DNA of 26,614 nt from a virus, in the IMG/VR virus record IMGVR_UViG_3300033233_000147, positions 1-26,614 of that record; one strand, written 5' to 3'. The notes below the pieces were generated by a model. It was not told where the DNA came from, searched no databases, and worked only from the letters and a program-made list of their open reading frames with translations. Below are positions 14,272-21,005 of this stretch, in pieces; position 1 is the stretch's first letter, and each line of letters starts with the position of its first letter. The translations under genes were made by a program, and so were the position numbers.

Positions 14272-14693
14272 TAAAAGCCCTCCATTTTCTCCCGGGTGAA
14301 AGCCCGGTCTGATTCTTCTTTGTTCGTCTCTGCGCCGCCTTCGGTAGGCGCTGCCGGCGCGGGATCCACGCCGAGTGTCTTGAGGCCCTTGGCGATGTCC
14401 TTCAACTGGCTAATCGCTTTGTCATAGCGTTTTTCGATCTCCTCAGGCACCATACGGCGCTTGTAGAGGTTGTATATCCAGATCTCCAGCGACAGGCGTT
14501 TGACCTCGGCCGGAGGCGTTGCAAACGGCACGGAATAAAGCTTCCCGCAGTAGCTGTCCACCTCGACGTCGGCATTCTCGCCGCATTCGGTTGCGCGGGG
14601 CTCGTTGAGCGTGCCGAGCTTTTCATCATCCGTGAGCTGGATGATCTTCGTCTCTGGCAGCTGCCCTTTTAATTCGTTAATGGTGTTGTACAT
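14271..14693 (-). CDS. Mu gp36-like head-tail connector (DUF1320)
   Basis: A 140-residue protein matching the pattern of Mu gp36/DUF1320. It has an N-terminal LTDDEKLGTLNEPRATECGE segment, where the helix-forming INELKGQLPE and Asp/Glu-rich parts correspond to the family core. DVEVDSYCGKLYSVPFATPP and a helical RLSLEIWIYNLYKRR follow, with a low-complexity Pro/Ala/Glu tail. Family members are head-completion or connector proteins encoded after the capsid gene. The stop overlaps the next ATG by one base. The ATG has AAAGGA upstream. Confidence 0.8.
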   Translation of the reverse strand: MYNTINELKGQLPETKIIQLTDDEKLGTLNEPRATECGENADVEVDSYCGKLYSVPFATPPAEVKRLSLEIWIYNLYKRRMVPEEIEKRYDKAISQLKDIAKGLKTLGVDPAPAAPTEGGAETNKEESDRAFTREKMEGF

Positions 14694-14709
14694 AGTCCTT
14701 TGACCACCT

Positions 14710-14741
14710 CCCCCTCCCCCGGGGTTGCCCAGAGGAGGGGG
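14710..14741 (-). other. GC-rich hairpin before the gp36-like gene
   Basis: CCCCCTCC at 14710-14717 pairs with GGAGGGGG at 14734-14741 around a 16-base loop in the gap between the gp35-like and gp36-like genes. There is no T-run. It may stabilise or process the message; nothing more can be said. Confidence 0.4.
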
Positions 14742-14749
14742 TATTGGGG

Positions 14750-14962
14750 TTATTTCTTGCCTTCGTTGCCTTCAGGATCCTTCGGCTTCGCAGCCGACAT
14801 TTCGACTACCACAAGGTTTTTCTCTGTCTTCAGGACATTGAGCTCAGACGCGGTGACATCGATGTCCTGGGCCTCGCGGGTGAACTGCCTGCCGAGCCTG
14901 CGAAAGCCCCTCTCGGGCGTTGCGCTCACTCTGACTTTTAATTTCGGTTCTTCTTTTGCCAT
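14750..14962 (-). CDS. Mu gp35 / HI1506-like small head protein
   Basis: A 70-residue protein between the major capsid and gp36-like genes, the position of gp35 in Mu. The core VRVSATPERGFRRLGRQF followed by VTASELNVLKTEKNLVVVE resembles the HI1506/FluMu N-terminal domain family, in which an Arg-rich GFRR motif precedes a short strand-helix unit. The C-terminus is a charged Lys/Glu/Gly tail. The ATG has AAAGGAG upstream. The function in Mu-like phages is not well established; a head-associated role is inferred. Confidence 0.7.
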   Translation of the reverse strand: MAKEEPKLKVRVSATPERGFRRLGRQFTREAQDIDVTASELNVLKTEKNLVVVEMSAAKPKDPEGNEGKK

Positions 14963-14994
14963 ACCTTTTCTCCTTTCTTCGATCTGTTTCCGTT

Positions 14995-15020
14995 TAGGGG
15001 CACGACGCGTCGTGCCCCTA
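14995..15020. repeat. Perfect 26-base palindrome after the capsid gene
   Basis: The two arms, 14995-15007 and 15008-15020, are exact reverse complements (TAGGGGCACGACG and its mirror). It lies 18 bases past the capsid stop codon. No T-run follows on the minus strand, so it is not a classical terminator. It resembles the TAGGGGCACG-type palindromic intergenic repeats scattered in many bacterial genomes. As RNA it would form a very stable hairpin that could protect the capsid message. Confidence 0.75.
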
Positions 15021-15037
15021 CGTTGTTTCGTTATTAA

Positions 15038-16063
15038 TTAGGGCAGCCAGGGCACGATGACCAGCTCCGCCGTGTTTCTCCAGGTGTTTGTGGCTCCGTT
15101 TGCCAGCCTCTCATCAATGAGGACGGCCCTTGCTTCAGCCTCTTTCGACTGACCACAGACCAGGTGAGTGCCCATGATGCCGAGGGGCTGCTCAGACATA
15201 TCTTTTTTGTACGACCCGAGTGCTGCCCTGGCTGCGGAATAGTTTGTCGTGTTCAGGGTATCCTTCGAGGCGAATGCCAGCTGCCAGAGGCCAAAGCCCG
15301 CGGCATTTCTACAGTCCCAGCCGTAGATGTATTTTTTCTTGTAGAAGACATTCGCATCGTCGGGCTTGTCGAGGGCGGTGAACCTCAGCGGCTTTCTGTC
15401 CTGAAAAACAAGCGGCTTGATCGGACGGGAGAGGTCCATCAGGAACCAGGGGGCACCTGCGCCACCGCCGAAGTTGCTGACAGAGGTGATCGATCCGTCC
15501 GTCCTTGTCCAGGGGTGATCCGTATCGAAAAAGAACTGGCCGTCAAAGCAGACGGTATCGAAGCCCGCCAGAAGCAGGCTAAAGATCAGCTCGTCGGGCT
15601 GTTTTGCGCAACTGTCGCCGCCCATGGCTATAATCGGTGAATACAAGCCAATCTTCTCGTCTTCGATCTCCTCTTCATCCAGATCGATCGTGAGTTCGAA
15701 CGGTTTGTTCTTTATGCGGTAATCGGAAGCAGCCAGGTTCGCGATCACCCTGTCCCCGATCCACTCCCTCATTTTCGGGAACGCAGACAGCCATGCATAA
15801 ACCTCTTCAGCCGTCATGGACGGCACGCGCATTGCGACCGTAGGCCAGTAGGTCTTGACCCCCGCAAAGGCCTGGTTAAACAGAGTCTGGAAGCTCTGCC
15901 TTATTGCGGCCGATACGGCGGGGGTGATCAAGATCGCCCCCGCAAACATCGGCATAAATGTCCCGGCCCCCTTATCCGCTGCAGGCCCGATCAGATACAA
16001 TCCGAAGAGGGCGGCGAAGAACATCCCGCTCCAGATCCCTAATACTTTCAAAATTCTTTTCAT
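15038..16063 (-). CDS. Major capsid protein, Mu gpT family, with hydrophobic N-terminal extension
   Basis: This 341-residue protein carries the Mu gpT hallmark region. ILITPAVSAAIRQSFQTLFN (44-63) corresponds to the usual family N-terminus, followed by YAWLSAFPKMREWIGDRVIA and later PDELIFSLLLAGFDTVCFDG with FFFDTDHPW. In front lies an extra 40-odd residue stretch with a basic start and a hydrophobic run (MKRILKVLGIWSGMFFAALF, GLYLIG), as in a signal peptide or membrane anchor. The ATG at 16063 has AAGGAGG at an ideal distance, so the extension is very probably translated. A second in-frame ATG at 15955 follows AAGGGGG and could make the short form. It forms the capsid shell by family. Confidence 0.92.
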   Translation of the reverse strand: MKRILKVLGIWSGMFFAALFGLYLIGPAADKGAGTFMPMFAGAILITPAVSAAIRQSFQTLFNQAFAGVKTYWPTVAMRVPSMTAEEVYAWLSAFPKMREWIGDRVIANLAASDYRIKNKPFELTIDLDEEEIEDEKIGLYSPIIAMGGDSCAKQPDELIFSLLLAGFDTVCFDGQFFFDTDHPWTRTDGSITSVSNFGGGAGAPWFLMDLSRPIKPLVFQDRKPLRFTALDKPDDANVFYKKKYIYGWDCRNAAGFGLWQLAFASKDTLNTTNYSAARAALGSYKKDMSEQPLGIMGTHLVCGQSKEAEARAVLIDERLANGATNTWRNTAELVIVPWLP

Positions 16064-16094
16064 TGATTCCTCCTTATGGAATGTTTTTATTTAA

Positions 16095-17642
16095 TTACGG
16101 GGTTGCTTCAGCCCAAATACCGGCCGAGCCGTTTATGTACCAGCCATCAACTCCGTCGCCTTCGAGAATTACGTAATCTCCGCGCACAGCCGTGGCCTTT
16201 GTGTTAAGCAGATGTTCGGCATCAGCCCCGGCGATGGTGAGTCGGGTGCCGTTGGCGATCCTGGTCTCTCCGAGGATCTTATCCGCTGCAGCCGGTACGA
16301 TCTCAACGATGTTGTTGCCGCTTGCCCCGGTATTGACAACCTTGAACTTGCAGCCCGCAACAGTAGACGGCAGGGTGATCGTCTTTGCGTCAGTCCCTAT
16401 ACCGATTATCTTTCCGCAGTCGGCCGAGGTCAGGACCGTGTTATCCGTGACGATGGTGAAGGTCGTCGGCGCAAGCTTTGCCGTGGTCACGTTGGCATCT
16501 GCTATTTTTGCCGTAGTCACGTTGGCGTTAAGGATTTTAGCCGTAGTCACAGCATCGCTTGCGATATCTGCGGCCACAATCGTGCCGTCTACAATGTCCG
16601 CCGAGACAACCGTTCCGGGGTGTGAGAAATGCAGGAATTCCACCCAGACGCCGGAGCTATCTATCCCAAAGATACGTCCTGCCTCGGATCTTGTTCCTCC
16701 GCCGTTTGTCAGTGCAACAGTGGCGTCGTCCACGATGTAGCAGATTTTCCCGATGTCGTCGTTTGCGATCGCATCAGCGTTTGCAGAGTTCGAAAAGCGG
16801 AAGATTCCCCTGCTGATTCTGATGTTAAGGTCCCCGTTCTGGCCGAGGGTATTGTCTACCGTTGCATCAGCCCGACCCAGTCCGACGAGGGTTGTGGCCG
16901 TGGCTCCGGGGGTTGCGTACCCGCTGCTATTAACTGCGACGAGCGCGCCTTTGTAAATCTTGACGCCGGTAGCTACTCCCAGTTCAAACACTTCGCCGGA
17001 CCGACTCACAGTGCTGCGTTCGGAGCTGAGAGCCGCAAATGCCGGCTGGTCTAAGAATCCACAGAAGAGGCAGATAAGCAATGCCAGGGCAGCTCCTACT
17101 CCTACAGCCTTGACACCGAACTTCTTATGCGTTTCTGCATCGATACCCATCATCTTATTCACCTGCGTCTGTGTGGCGTCCATCACAGCCTGCTCCCCGC
17201 TGGGGACTTCCGCACCGGTGACTGCACCAGTTACGACTACAGCCGGAGCCTTTGCCACAAAGACCTTGAACCCTTCGAGGTCCTTCTTTGCGTATTCCAG
17301 CGCCCAGTCCTTCTGCGCCGGGGTGACTTTGCCGTCTGATATGGCCTTGTTGACCATCGTTACAACGTCACCTTCTTCCTTGGTCTTGAGCTGATCCGTC
17401 AGCTTGTTCACCTGGGTGGTGAGTGTCTCGATCACGGTTGTGGCCTGTTTGCTGGCCATGATCGTGCCGACGATTGCACTCTCCGTTGCACTGTCATCCA
17501 GTCCCAGCGCAGTGAGCACCGCCTTGTTTGCTACGACGGTTGTACCGGCGTCAGCCTTTCCCTTCAGTGCGTTGATTGCTATAACGCCCTGATCTTCGGT
17601 CGTGTCTTCCGACAGACCGAGTGCTGCAAAAATCTTTTTCAT
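16095..17642 (-). CDS. Internal in-frame product: scaffold, gpZ-like, plus decoration part
   Basis: An ATG at 17642 in the protease frame is preceded by a perfect AAAGGAGG five bases upstream and starts MKKIFAALGLSEDTTE. This is the arrangement of Mu, where the scaffold is the C-terminal part of the protease gene expressed from its own start. Here the product would continue into the decoration domain (515 residues). A third possible start at 17153 (MMGIDAETHKKFG) has a weaker AGGTG and would give the decoration part with a signal-peptide-like N-terminus. Confidence 0.65.
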   Translation of the reverse strand: MKKIFAALGLSEDTTEDQGVIAINALKGKADAGTTVVANKAVLTALGLDDSATESAIVGTIMASKQATTVIETLTTQVNKLTDQLKTKEEGDVVTMVNKAISDGKVTPAQKDWALEYAKKDLEGFKVFVAKAPAVVVTGAVTGAEVPSGEQAVMDATQTQVNKMMGIDAETHKKFGVKAVGVGAALALLICLFCGFLDQPAFAALSSERSTVSRSGEVFELGVATGVKIYKGALVAVNSSGYATPGATATTLVGLGRADATVDNTLGQNGDLNIRISRGIFRFSNSANADAIANDDIGKICYIVDDATVALTNGGGTRSEAGRIFGIDSSGVWVEFLHFSHPGTVVSADIVDGTIVAADIASDAVTTAKILNANVTTAKIADANVTTAKLAPTTFTIVTDNTVLTSADCGKIIGIGTDAKTITLPSTVAGCKFKVVNTGASGNNIVEIVPAAADKILGETRIANGTRLTIAGADAEHLLNTKATAVRGDYVILEGDGVDGWYINGSAGIWAEATP

Positions 17643-18179
17643 ACTTGCCTCCTTTGTTGTTATTACTGCGGGGACCAGCCCCGTGCCTATCCCTTTGTTT
17701 ATAAGCGGCACCATGCCGTCGATATTGGGCTTGTTTGTCAAAGCCACATTGAAAAGCTTCACGACCTTGTTGTCAGAAACGCGCTTCAAAAAAACCGGAG
17801 ATACATACCGGTATTCCTTGTTCGCGATATATTGCCGGGCCTTTTCAGTCCATTCGACCGACGCCCAGATTCCATCCGTCCCTTTGTTGATGAGTTTCTT
17901 AATCCAGCCAGAGGCCGGGGCCTCCACAGGGGGTTCCTCCAGTGTCTGATGTTCGTAATCCATGCCCATATCGTTGGCCTCGCCTTCAAACGCAGCGATA
18001 ACACTTGCCGCCGACTCCTCATCGCAGAGGAAGTCCCCCTTCGGCGTATGGTGAAAGCCTGCCGGGATGACCTGTATTTCTGCAGGTACGACTCCGGAGA
18101 GATCCTTACAGACCAGCCGAACGAGTTGTTCCAGGGGAGGTCTTTCAGCACCGCAGACCAGGATCTTTGTGCCTTTCAT
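16095..18179 (-). CDS. Fusion of Mu gpI-like protease, scaffold and head decoration protein
   Basis: Counting from the first in-frame ATG at 18188, residues 1 to about 180 match the Mu gpI prohead protease (MGMDYEHQ, WASVEWTEKARQYI, YRYVSPVF). I place the start at 18179 because AAAGGA precedes that ATG. Residues 183 to about 360 are a helical scaffold ending VNKMMGIDAETHKKFGVK, like the normal end of gpI. Instead of a stop there is a hydrophobic segment (AVGVGAALALLICLFCGFL) ending in AFA, then a decoration-type domain (386 to about 520), TTAKI-type repeats and a C-terminal beta domain. It would supply protease, scaffold and capsid ornament in one chain. The related Mu system also makes scaffold from an internal start. 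Confidence 0.85.
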   Translation of the reverse strand: MKGTKILVCGAERPPLEQLVRLVCKDLSGVVPAEIQVIPAGFHHTPKGDFLCDEESAASVIAAFEGEANDMGMDYEHQTLEEPPVEAPASGWIKKLINKGTDGIWASVEWTEKARQYIANKEYRYVSPVFLKRVSDNKVVKLFNVALTNKPNIDGMVPLINKGIGTGLVPAVITTKEASMKKIFAALGLSEDTTEDQGVIAINALKGKADAGTTVVANKAVLTALGLDDSATESAIVGTIMASKQATTVIETLTTQVNKLTDQLKTKEEGDVVTMVNKAISDGKVTPAQKDWALEYAKKDLEGFKVFVAKAPAVVVTGAVTGAEVPSGEQAVMDATQTQVNKMMGIDAETHKKFGVKAVGVGAALALLICLFCGFLDQPAFAALSSERSTVSRSGEVFELGVATGVKIYKGALVAVNSSGYATPGATATTLVGLGRADATVDNTLGQNGDLNIRISRGIFRFSNSANADAIANDDIGKICYIVDDATVALTNGGGTRSEAGRIFGIDSSGVWVEFLHFSHPGTVVSADIVDGTIVAADIASDAVTTAKILNANVTTAKIADANVTTAKLAPTTFTIVTDNTVLTSADCGKIIGIGTDAKTITLPSTVAGCKFKVVNTGASGNNIVEIVPAAADKILGETRIANGTRLTIAGADAEHLLNTKATAVRGDYVILEGDGVDGWYINGSAGIWAEATP

Positions 18180-18181
18180 AT

Positions 18182-18640
18182 TCACCATCCTTTTGCCTTT
18201 AGAAAGTTTGAGACGCCCTTGTCAAATTCTCGCTGCGGGTTTGTATCCAGAAGGGCGAGATCGAAAAACGGCCGCCCCTTAAAGCCTTTGACTGATCTGC
18301 GCACCCCAATGCCTGGGATATTCAACGCCTTCTTTGTCTTCGGCACGATTCTGGCCTTATTCGGCCCATAAAGCCCTGTGCCGTCATGGACATACGATGC
18401 ATAATCAACCCCGGCCTTGCTCTTAGCAGAGGCCCTGATGGTCCCGACATTGGCGATTACAAAGCTCGATATGCCGTTGATGAGATTCGACGTCCGTACA
18501 TGGGCCTTCTCACCCTTGACCGCTTTGGCCTCAAGCGTCTCGACCAGATTGATCATGCCTGCGTGAACTGCTCCGTCCACGTCATTGACCATGGCCTTTG
18601 CAAGCTTTTCAAGCGCCGGATAGACTGATATCTTGATCAT
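18182..18640 (-). CDS. HK97 gp10-like / Mu G-like virion morphogenesis protein
   Basis: A 152-residue protein in the position of Mu gpG, directly after the portal-F gene, with which its ATG overlaps as ATGA. The sequence has features of the HK97 gp10-like tail completion family: LIKVETL-like helix (MINLVETLEAKAVKGEKAHV), then SNLINGISSF, the YASYVHDGTGLYGP motif and GRPFFDLALL near the C-terminus. Proteins of this kind close the tail-proximal end or join head and tail. Both family names fit; I prefer HK97 gp10-like on the motifs. Confidence 0.78.
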   Translation of the reverse strand: MIKISVYPALEKLAKAMVNDVDGAVHAGMINLVETLEAKAVKGEKAHVRTSNLINGISSFVIANVGTIRASAKSKAGVDYASYVHDGTGLYGPNKARIVPKTKKALNIPGIGVRRSVKGFKGRPFFDLALLDTNPQREFDKGVSNFLKAKGW

Positions 18641-20868
18641 AGTTGTTTAATCACCCGGCCCCTGCAATGAGGATGATATGGCGGCAGCGCACCTGCGGCA
18701 ACAAGCTTGTCCATGTTCTCGATCGTCGGCTGATTATCCGGCTCGGCAAACTGAGCCTGGTATTCCTCAGGGCTCATAGCCATATGCTCCTGCATGCGGT
18801 TGTAGGCGTTGGCTACGCTGATTATCTTGCCATCCATTGCTGCGCAGAAGGCGCAGTCGCGTGTCGGTTCGACAACTTCCAGCGTGGTTATCCCGCCGGC
18901 CTGCAGCTGTGAGATATGCGCCCAGTTGCGTGTACGCTGGACCGCAGTATCAGCGATCCTCCGGATCTGGTAGTCCTGGAGATCTCCGAGCTTCTGGTCG
19001 AAGAGGTCCCTGAATGCCTGGACACTGGAATCAGACTGAGACCGAAAAAGACCTTCCCCGTTTTCCAGGTATTGCTGATTCAAGAAATTCTTGATTGTGG
19101 CGACAGAATCAGGATTTTGCACGAACTTTGAAGCATAGAAGTGATCCAGTTCAGAGAGAAACTGCATCGCCCTGATATCAGGCCCGCCAAAGGTCGCCTG
19201 TACGCCCTGGAGTATATCCGTCAACCGGTAGAACCCATAGATCTCCGCCGTAGCATCAATGATTGCCTTTTTATCCACGTTTGCGAACGACGGGCCGAGG
19301 ATGTTCTGGATCTGAGATACAAAGTCTTCCACAGGAGGACGCGCATCCAGGCCTTTAAGCCATGCCTCTATCTCTGCCAGGGCCGCTGCCCTGGTGCCCT
19401 TCAGCGACGGTGCCAGGGCGTCCATATATTTTTCTATCCAGACGTCATCGGCAGAAGGTGAGCCTGCGTTGATCATAACGGTGTGCTTGTCATTATGGTC
19501 AGCACCGCAGATACACTTATTGCTCATTCCGATTTGTCCGGGATCTTTCTTTGCCGGCGGAATCTCCCCAGAGTTTGCAGGGGTTGCCGTTTGTGTAGCA
19601 ATGACCGTCTCTTCCCCGGGCTCCGGCTCGGGCAGGCCGAACCGCTCCTGGATATGCTTGACGCCGATGCCCTTATAGTTAACATCCTTCACGAGGATGC
19701 CATAAACCTTCGCTATTTTTTCAAGGTCCTCATCGGCCTTATAGTGCAGCTTGAATTTCGGGACCCCTTTGTCCGGACCGAAGTTGAAGGAAGCCCAGGG
19801 AGCCAGCAACTGGGACTTGATCAGCCGCTCGGTAGACTTACCGTCGAACTCCAGGAGATCCTGCCGGACGTCCTTCGCCTCATCCTCGCCGCCGAGCTTC
19901 CCAGGTGTACTGTCGCTGCTGCCGGTATGGCCGAGGACAGCCTTCGACATACCTCGTTCGCAGTACTCCGCCAGGTCCTTAAATGCCGAGGTCTCGCCCC
20001 GCCCTTTGGATTCCAGGATCTCGATGATCGTGGAGTCTGACATGACGGCAGCAGCATCGACAGCCAGGTTGAAGACCGCCTTTTTGAGTGTGGAGATATC
20101 CTGTTTCGAGGCTCCGGCAGGATATTTGCCGATTCTCATCGGCACGGAATACAGTTCCGCAAACGTAAGCCACGCCTTGATATCGAAGTTTTTAAACAGG
20201 TACATATACGCGCAGGGCCTGCAGAGGCCTCCACGGGATGCGGCCCCTGAGCGGGCCTTATACCGGTGATAGATAAATTTATTAGGGAGCAGCTCCTCGC
20301 CGTAAATCTGGGCCTCGTCCGTGATCAGCCGGGGCACCTGCAGCAGCGGGTTGATCGTCATGCCGTTGATCGTTGTCGGCGGGCCGGTGAAGGTGAAGCG
20401 CTTCTGATGGATCCAGTTGAGCTTCTTGGCCCAGACCTGCCCCTCTGAGATGTCCCATATAATCTCCTGTACGGCAAAGCCCTTGCCGATGGCATCCAGA
20501 GTGTCCAGGAGCGAATCCTCCCAGCCGTCGATATACTCAAGCATTTCCTGTGCCGCAACGGCGGTCTTCTTATCCTCCGCTGAATTCGATGCCGGCAGGA
20601 TCTCGTAGTCGAGCCCGACGATAGCCAGCTTCCGGGTCTGGAGGATCCCGCCGAGGTGGAGGTCCTTCTCTTCCATCTCCGCGAAGAGTTCTGACTGACG
20701 ATAGACGTCGCCCTGGTCAGCCTCTTTGAGGATGGTGGCCAGACGCTCAGGAGTGAGTCCCTGAGACGGGTATGAATTGTACCGATCGCGGATCGAGGAG
20801 ACGACAATCTCGTCGGTTATCGGCTTATTTGTTTTGATATCCCTGCCGTACTGGTCGAGGAGGGTCAT
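18637..20868 (-). CDS. Portal protein (DUF935, Mu gp29-like) fused to Mu F-like head morphogenesis domain
   Basis: The first 420 residues follow the DUF935 portal family: RDRYNSYPSQGLTPERLATI near the N-terminus, the region DLHLGGILQTRKLAIVGLDY, and YLFKNFDIKAWLTFAELYSV with PMRIGKYP. A linker (420-475) holds a Cys/His cluster (CICGADHNDKH) that could bind a metal. Residues 475 to 743 are Mu F-like, ending with the typical TRDCAFCAAMDGKI and LPPYHPHCRGRVI. In Mu these are two genes; here they form one 743-residue protein. The portal is the DNA channel at the capsid vertex; F-like proteins are minor head proteins. The ATG overlaps the previous small ORF as ATGA. Confidence 0.92.
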   Translation of the reverse strand: MTLLDQYGRDIKTNKPITDEIVVSSIRDRYNSYPSQGLTPERLATILKEADQGDVYRQSELFAEMEEKDLHLGGILQTRKLAIVGLDYEILPASNSAEDKKTAVAAQEMLEYIDGWEDSLLDTLDAIGKGFAVQEIIWDISEGQVWAKKLNWIHQKRFTFTGPPTTINGMTINPLLQVPRLITDEAQIYGEELLPNKFIYHRYKARSGAASRGGLCRPCAYMYLFKNFDIKAWLTFAELYSVPMRIGKYPAGASKQDISTLKKAVFNLAVDAAAVMSDSTIIEILESKGRGETSAFKDLAEYCERGMSKAVLGHTGSSDSTPGKLGGEDEAKDVRQDLLEFDGKSTERLIKSQLLAPWASFNFGPDKGVPKFKLHYKADEDLEKIAKVYGILVKDVNYKGIGVKHIQERFGLPEPEPGEETVIATQTATPANSGEIPPAKKDPGQIGMSNKCICGADHNDKHTVMINAGSPSADDVWIEKYMDALAPSLKGTRAAALAEIEAWLKGLDARPPVEDFVSQIQNILGPSFANVDKKAIIDATAEIYGFYRLTDILQGVQATFGGPDIRAMQFLSELDHFYASKFVQNPDSVATIKNFLNQQYLENGEGLFRSQSDSSVQAFRDLFDQKLGDLQDYQIRRIADTAVQRTRNWAHISQLQAGGITTLEVVEPTRDCAFCAAMDGKIISVANAYNRMQEHMAMSPEEYQAQFAEPDNQPTIENMDKLVAAGALPPYHPHCRGRVIKQL

Positions 20869-21005
20869 TGAATGCCTCCTGAATTACCCCTGAAAGCGTT
20901 TATGAACGGGGTACAATCGATTTGCGGGCCTATCCCTGCAGTGCAGGGGGGCAAAAGGTGCCGGTTTGCAATCCTGGGGCATTTTCCCGATCTGGGGTTT
21001 TTCAT
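20865..21005 (-). CDS. Tiny ORF coupled between large terminase and portal
   Basis: The ATG at 21005 shares one base with the terminase stop (TAATG) and has AAGGGG at eight bases. The stop overlaps the portal ATG as ATGA. The 46-residue product is basic with three Cys (MKNPRSGKCPRIANRHLLPP, then CTAGIGPQIDC). I recognise no family; it lacks the CxxC pairs of Mu Com. Its exact fit between two genes with overlaps at both ends is the evidence that it is translated. Its main effect may be coupling. Confidence 0.5.
   Translation of the reverse strand: MKNPRSGKCPRIANRHLLPPCTAGIGPQIDCTPFINAFRGNSGGIQ

Noticed and set aside
14995-15020. Intrinsic terminator after the capsid gene
   Set aside because: The palindrome is strong, but no T-run follows on the minus strand and co-directional genes continue directly after it.
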